From assembly GCA_024644775.1 (NCBI GenBank), contig JAHEHB010000120.1, positions 1 through 10,150 of the forward strand: a stretch of DNA of 10,150 nucleotides. The letters are read 5' to 3'. The notes beneath the pieces are model-generated. The model had not been told where the DNA came from and ran no database searches. It saw only the letters and a list, made by a program, of their open reading frames with translations. This DNA comes from Deltaproteobacteria bacterium. Lineage in GTDB: Bacteria; Desulfobacterota; Desulfobacteria; Desulfobacterales; SURF-15. Position 1 is the stretch's first letter. Each line of letters begins with the position of its first letter. Both the position numbers and the translations under genes were made by a program. Below, one piece after another: positions 6,718-10,150 of the stretch.

Positions 6718-7228
6718 TTGAGCCACCTCCTTTTTTGCGCCATTCGCGCAAGGCCAGAAAAATCGGTGATGGTCCGAGTGTTCGGATCTTTTGTGTGAAA
6801 TCGGTACAGATATCCGCCCATTTGGGTCCTTCGGCTGCCGACAGGTTAAACATCTCGAGCCTATCCGCTTCTATGTTTACCGTTTGTAGCAGTTTTTTTA
6901 GTTTTTCCACTCTTTTGTTTGCGTGAACATTTCCTTCCAGGAAATGACATTCCCCATCCAGTCACCCAGCCACAAAAACGCCGTCTATGCCCTTCTCAAA
7001 TGCCCGCAGAACAGATAAATGATCGATTTTGCCACTGCACGGCAGGCGGATGATCCTCACATTCGGCGAATAGGCGAGCCGCATCACCCCAGCCAGGTCT
7101 GCCGCACCAAAGGCACAGAAGTGACAGGCAAAGGCGATGATTCTGGGTTCCCAATCCGATGGAATATCATGGGCCGTTTCCACTCGGGGCACGATCGGAG
7201 CGTCGGTTGCTTGGTTTTGCTGCTCCAT
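6704..7228 (-). CDS. mvhD: MvhD-type [2Fe-2S] electron-transfer subunit, probable selenoprotein (TGA at 6962-6964 read as Sec89)
   Basis: MvhD carries a [2Fe-2S] cluster and delivers electrons to HdrA. Taken at face value the gene stops at TGA 6962-6964 after ...GIDGVFVAG. Reading on in the same frame gives LDGECHFLEGN and a normal MvhD C-terminus (VEKLKKLLQTVN, then IRTLGPSPIF) to TAA at 6704-6706. The total is 174 residues. The TGA falls exactly where the family has cysteine, in its GCxxGxCH signature. The other expected cysteines are present: C35 and C38 (FACHFCAFGAADLAG), C64 (LPCSGKID) and C94. Selenocysteine versions of MvhD (VhuD) are known from methanococci, and bacterial ones have been reported. 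A hairpin downstream of the TGA supports recoding. The start has AGAGG 7 bases upstream. About 25 residues precede the conserved core. Automated annotation would probably split this into two pieces or call it broken. Confidence 0.9.
6726..6730 (-). promoter_or_regulatory. Ribosome binding site deciding the metV start
   Basis: GGAGG (plus strand CCTCC) lies inside the 3' end of mvhD, 8 bases before the ATG at 6715-6717. It overlaps the alternative GTG at 6724-6726, which is therefore unlikely to be the start. Confidence 0.75.
6928..6946 (-). ncRNA. Putative bacterial SECIS hairpin for mvhD
   Basis: The minus strand reads CATTTCCTGGAAGGAAATG: a perfect 7-bp stem (CATTTCC/GGAAATG), or 8 bp if the inner T-A pair forms, capped by a loop containing GGA. 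It begins 15 bases after the in-frame TGA. Bacterial SECIS elements lie inside the coding region within a few dozen bases of the UGA and present a G-rich (GG) apical loop to SelB. Position and loop both fit. The stem also encodes conserved MvhD residues (CHFLEGN), so structure and coding overlap. Confidence 0.7.
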
Positions 7229-7235
7229 ATTAAAA

Positions 7236-7240
7236 CCTCT
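7236..7240 (-). promoter_or_regulatory. Ribosome binding site of mvhD
   Basis: AGAGG lies 7 bases before the ATG at 7226-7228. It gives mvhD its own translation start after the 197-base repeat-bearing gap that separates it from hdrA. Confidence 0.65.
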
Positions 7241-7310
7241 TTTCTATTGCGATGGGTAGAAGTATTTTGAGTAATTCATTACTCCGTATAATCGAGCGGC
7301 ATCTTGTAAA

Positions 7311-7392
7311 ATCCCAAATCACAAGCACCAAATTACAAACAAATCTCAAATTCCAATTTTCAATGATCAAAACAGATTTGGAATTTAAAACA
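7311..7392. repeat. AATTTGG-type intergenic repeat between hdrA and mvhD
   Basis: On the minus strand the gap reads as a chain of related words: AAATTCCAAATCTG, TTGGAATTTGAGATTTG, GTAATTTGGTGCTTG, TGATTTGGGATTT. AAATTCCAA (7348-7356) and TTGGAATTT (7378-7386) are a perfect 9-bp inverted repeat. Strings of TTTGGAATTTG and GGTGCTTG are, as I recall, a dispersed intergenic repeat in many deltaproteobacterial and planctomycete genomes. It interrupts an otherwise compact operon and encodes nothing. Confidence 0.6.
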
Positions 7393-7425
7393 ATCCATCA
7401 CTCCAGGATTCCGGTATCCTTTTCT

Positions 7426-10150
7426 TCAAGCACCGTCCGCATAAGCATCCACCATGGCGATGATTTGATCATCCCGGGCGTTTTGAACCTGAAATGCCTT
7501 GGCCGGGCAGATGCCTGCGCAGATCCCGCACCCCGTGCATTTGACCTCGTTGTGGCTGACTCTGCCGTCCTCATCGACGTAAATGGCCCCAAAAGGGCAG
7601 GCGCGATAACACGCCAGACAGGACATACATAGATCCCTATCGTGTTTGGCGATGGTGCCGGGGAGTGTCAATGTGTTTTTCGAAAGCAATACACTCGCAC
7701 GACCGGCAGCGGCCAGTGCCTGAGCGATCGTCTCTTCGACGGGCTTGGGATAATGGCACAAACCGGCTGCAAAAATGCCGTCTGCACTCAAGTCCACAGG
7801 GCGGAGCTTTGGGTGGGCTTCGTTTAAAAAACCATCCGCGTTTATCCCGCACTTGTAAAGCTCCACCAGGTTTTGGTTATCCTGCCGCGCGACAAGGGCC
7901 GATGCTAAAACCAGATAATCCACCCGTATCTTTAATTGCCTTTGCAGGATGGGGTCTAACGTCTGCACAATGAGCTCACCGTCTTCAACAAAAACCTCGG
8001 GTTTACGATCAATGGAAAAGCGAATAAACATCACACCGATTTCCCGCGCCTGACGGTAAAGATCTTCGCGCTCGCCGTAGGTGCGTATGTCTCGATAGAA
8101 AATATACACATGACAATCAGGATTTTCTGTTTTTACTTCAATGGCGTTTTTAACCGAATGGGTGCAGCAAATCCGGCTGCAATAGGGTCTTTCGGAATCA
8201 CGCGAACCGACACATTGAATATAGGCGATCGCCCGACTATTTTTCGTTGACGATGTATTCGAAGGACTTGTAACCCAATCGTCAAACTCCAGGTGAGTCA
8301 TGACTCGATCATCTTCGCCGTACAGGTATTCAGATGGTCGGTATTCCAACGCGCCGGTGGCGATAATGGCGGCCCCGTGCTGTATTTCGTGAATGGTGCC
8401 GTTTGCATCGATCCTGCTAACGAAATTGCCGACAGAGCCGGACGCAGATTCCAAAACGGCTTTTTTGTAAACCGTGACATTCGGATGCTGTTCTACCCGA
8501 GAGACGATATCTGCGAGCATCGTCGGTATGGGCTCGCCCCGCCATGTGGTCTTCAGTTTTTGTGCATTGCCGCCCAGGTTGTCTTCCTGTTCGAGCAATA
8601 CCGTCTGAAAGCCTTGATCGGCAACACCCAAAGCCGCCGTCATGCCGGCGATACCCCCGCCGATGACCAAAGCGCTCTGGACCACATTGACGGTAATCTC
8701 GGGAAGGGCATCGGCCAACGTCACTTTGGCTAAGGCCATGCGAACCAGATCTTTTGCCTTTGCCGTGGCCGCTTCCGGTTCGGTCTGGTGAACCCAGGAA
8801 TCTTGGTTGCGAATATTGGCCATCTCTATAAGATAGCCGTTTATTCCGGATTCTTTTAATGTGTCCTGGAATAACGGTTCGTGGGTGCGGGGCGAGCATG
8901 CGGCGATCACGACCCGGTTGAGATTGTGTTCCTGGATCTTCTCTGTGATGAGATTTTGGGTGTCTGTGGAGCAGGTAAACATATTGTTTTCTGCATAAAC
9001 CACATGGGGCAGGGTCTCTGCGTATTCGGTGACGGCCGCAACATCCACCACACCGGCGATGTTGATGCCGCAGGAGCACACAAAAATACCCGCCCGGGGC
9101 TCTTGGCCTATCACGTCCCGCTCGTCAGGGTAATCCTTTTTCTTTGCAAGCGTTCCCCGGGCAGAAGCCAAGGCACCGGCCGAAACCGCTGCAGCGGCCG
9201 AGGCTTCCGTTACAGACTGGGGTATATCTTTAGGCCCGGACATGGCACCGGTAACGTAGATGCCTTGGCGATTTGACGACACCGGATCAAAACTGGTTGT
9301 TTCCAAAAAACGATACTTGTTTTGCTGCAATTCCAGCCGCTTTGAAATTTCTTCAGCGGTTCTGGGGGCCTCGAGCCCTATGGACAGGACGGCCATGTCG
9401 AATTCCTCATCCAACCGCTCTCCGGAATCCATTACGTAGCTCATGGAAACACCGGCGTGGTTTTTCCCGGCCAAAACGATGTGGGGCATGGTTCGCAGAA
9501 ATCGGACGCCGCTTTCCTTGGCCCTTTCGTAAAAACGCTCAAATTCCTTTCCGTGGCTGCGAATGTCCATAAAAAAGATCGTCATTTCCGGATGATCGGT
9601 TGTCAGGTGCTCGGCGGTTACCAGCGCTTGTTTGATGGCGTACATGCAGCATACCGCAGAACAGTAACCGTTGGTGCAGCGGTTGGTGTTTCTGGATCCC
9701 ACGCATTGAATCCAGGCGATTTTTTGCGGTTCTTTGTTGTCCGAGGGACGGACCAAATGTCCCATACAAGGACCATTGGCCGAAAGCAGTCGCTCGAATT
9801 CGAGTCCCGTAACAAGATCGGGGATTTTCGGATAGCCGAAATTATCTAGGGTTGACGGATCAAACGGAGAAAATCCCGAGGTCAGTATCACCGCACCCAC
9901 ATCGACCGTGATTTCTTTTTCGCTATCGTCAAAGTTGATGGCATTGGTGGGACAAAATTTTTCGCAGGCTTTGCACCGTCCTTTTTGAAGATAAATGCAA
10001 TTTTCCCCATCGATGACATACTTAAGGGGCACGGTCTGTCCGTATTTGATGTAAGCGACTTTTCTTTTACCCATGCCGGCGTTAAAAACATCGTCCACCT
10101 TTCGGGGACATTTGTCGGCGCATTGGCCGCAGGCGATACACTTTTCAGGA
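7426..10150 (-). CDS. hdrA: Double HdrA-type flavin/iron-sulfur protein, 5' end outside the window
   Basis: HdrA is the flavin protein at the centre of electron bifurcation or confurcation in Hdr complexes. The 907 codons visible (numbered from the right edge) contain two HdrA-like halves. Half one, residues 1 to about 350, begins inside the ferredoxin insert (C4, C7, C10, C14; C51, C59, C62, C66). It continues through the FAD-domain part with AVILTSGF and WIQCVGSR, then CSAVCCMYAIKQA, and has no C-terminal ferredoxin. Half two starts near residue 353 with AGIFVCSCGINIAG, the HdrA N-terminal cluster domain, including VVIAACSPRTHEP and MANIRNQDSWVH. Next come GGGIAGMTAA (497-506, FAD dinucleotide fold), a second YIQCVGSRD, and two C-terminal [4Fe-4S] motifs (C841, C844, C847, C851, and CTGCGICAGICP). 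It lacks the internal ferredoxin insert. The open frame continues past the right edge, so the GTG at 10096-10098 is not the start. Gene order places it first in the unit with mvhD and metVF. Confidence 0.92.
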   Translation of the reverse strand, partial: PEKCIACGQCADKCPRKVDDVFNAGMGKRKVAYIKYGQTVPLKYVIDGENCIYLQKGRCKACEKFCPTNAINFDDSEKEITVDVGAVILTSGFSPFDPSTLDNFGYPKIPDLVTGLEFERLLSANGPCMGHLVRPSDNKEPQKIAWIQCVGSRNTNRCTNGYCSAVCCMYAIKQALVTAEHLTTDHPEMTIFFMDIRSHGKEFERFYERAKESGVRFLRTMPHIVLAGKNHAGVSMSYVMDSGERLDEEFDMAVLSIGLEAPRTAEEISKRLELQQNKYRFLETTSFDPVSSNRQGIYVTGAMSGPKDIPQSVTEASAAAAVSAGALASARGTLAKKKDYPDERDVIGQEPRAGIFVCSCGINIAGVVDVAAVTEYAETLPHVVYAENNMFTCSTDTQNLITEKIQEHNLNRVVIAACSPRTHEPLFQDTLKESGINGYLIEMANIRNQDSWVHQTEPEAATAKAKDLVRMALAKVTLADALPEITVNVVQSALVIGGGIAGMTAALGVADQGFQTVLLEQEDNLGGNAQKLKTTWRGEPIPTMLADIVSRVEQHPNVTVYKKAVLESASGSVGNFVSRIDANGTIHEIQHGAAIIATGALEYRPSEYLYGEDDRVMTHLEFDDWVTSPSNTSSTKNSRAIAYIQCVGSRDSERPYCSRICCTHSVKNAIEVKTENPDCHVYIFYRDIRTYGEREDLYRQAREIGVMFIRFSIDRKPEVFVEDGELIVQTLDPILQRQLKIRVDYLVLASALVARQDNQNLVELYKCGINADGFLNEAHPKLRPVDLSADGIFAAGLCHYPKPVEETIAQALAAAGRASVLLSKNTLTLPGTIAKHDRDLCMSCLACYRACPFGAIYVDEDGRVSHNEVKCTGCGICAGICPAKAFQVQNARDDQIIAMVDAYADGA

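Noticed and set aside
6704..6910. A separate 68-residue gene starting at a GTG after the mvhD TGA
   Set aside because: It is in frame with the upstream mvhD part and carries the conserved MvhD C-terminus; reading through the TGA as selenocysteine explains both pieces. The 17 codons between the TGA and this GTG are also conserved MvhD sequence.
7426..10098. HdrA starting at the GTG at 10096-10098
   Set aside because: The frame stays open to the window edge and the 17 codons before it encode a ferredoxin motif (CIACGQCADKCP), so the gene starts outside the window.

Overview
The window looks like part of a chromosome from an anaerobic bacterium with a Wood-Ljungdahl (reductive or oxidative acetyl-CoA) pathway. 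The best guess is a sulfate-reducing or syntrophic Desulfobacterota. The reasons are a dense run of heterodisulfide-reductase (Hdr) family iron-sulfur proteins, a MetV-MetF methylenetetrahydrofolate reductase pair, an apparent selenocysteine codon in mvhD, and short AT-rich intergenic repeats of a kind I associate with such genomes. The taxon is inference; no rRNA or marker gene is present.

Every supported gene lies on the minus strand and reads from right to left. From the right edge: (1) a very large HdrA-type flavoprotein, cut by the window edge (7426-10150), made of two HdrA-like halves in one chain; (2) mvhD (6704-7228), which reads through an in-frame TGA best explained as selenocysteine, with a SECIS-like hairpin just downstream; (3) metV and (4) metF, translationally coupled by overlaps; (5) an FrhB-family flavin/iron-sulfur subunit ending at 3969. 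A hairpin with a T-rich tail follows and probably ends this transcription unit. A 248-base gap at 3721-3968 contains two decayed inverted-repeat elements and that hairpin.

The second unit holds (6) a 595-residue membrane protein that joins a five-helix NarI/DsrM/HdrE-like haem b domain, a single periplasmic CxxCH haem c site, and two tandem HdrC-like [4Fe-4S] modules, and (7) a cytoplasmic HdrB-type CCG protein. After these come (8) a frameshifted AbrB-type antitoxin relic and, past a 336-base non-coding stretch with three TGGTATAC boxes exactly 10 bp apart, (9) the start of a GntR-family (probably FCD subfamily) regulator that leaves the window on the left.

Working model (inference): MetVF interconverts methylene- and methyl-tetrahydrofolate. 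MvhD and the double HdrA carry electrons to or from it, and the FrhB-like protein adds another flavin entry or exit point. The usual soluble HdrB and HdrC are not in the first unit. Their equivalents are in the neighbouring unit, with HdrC fused to a membrane haem b/c anchor. This arrangement could connect methyl-THF oxidation or methylene-THF reduction to the menaquinone or periplasmic cytochrome pool, unlike the fully soluble MetVF-HdrABC-MvhD arrangement known from the acetogen Moorella. The co-localisation is visible in the sequence; the physical coupling is not proven.
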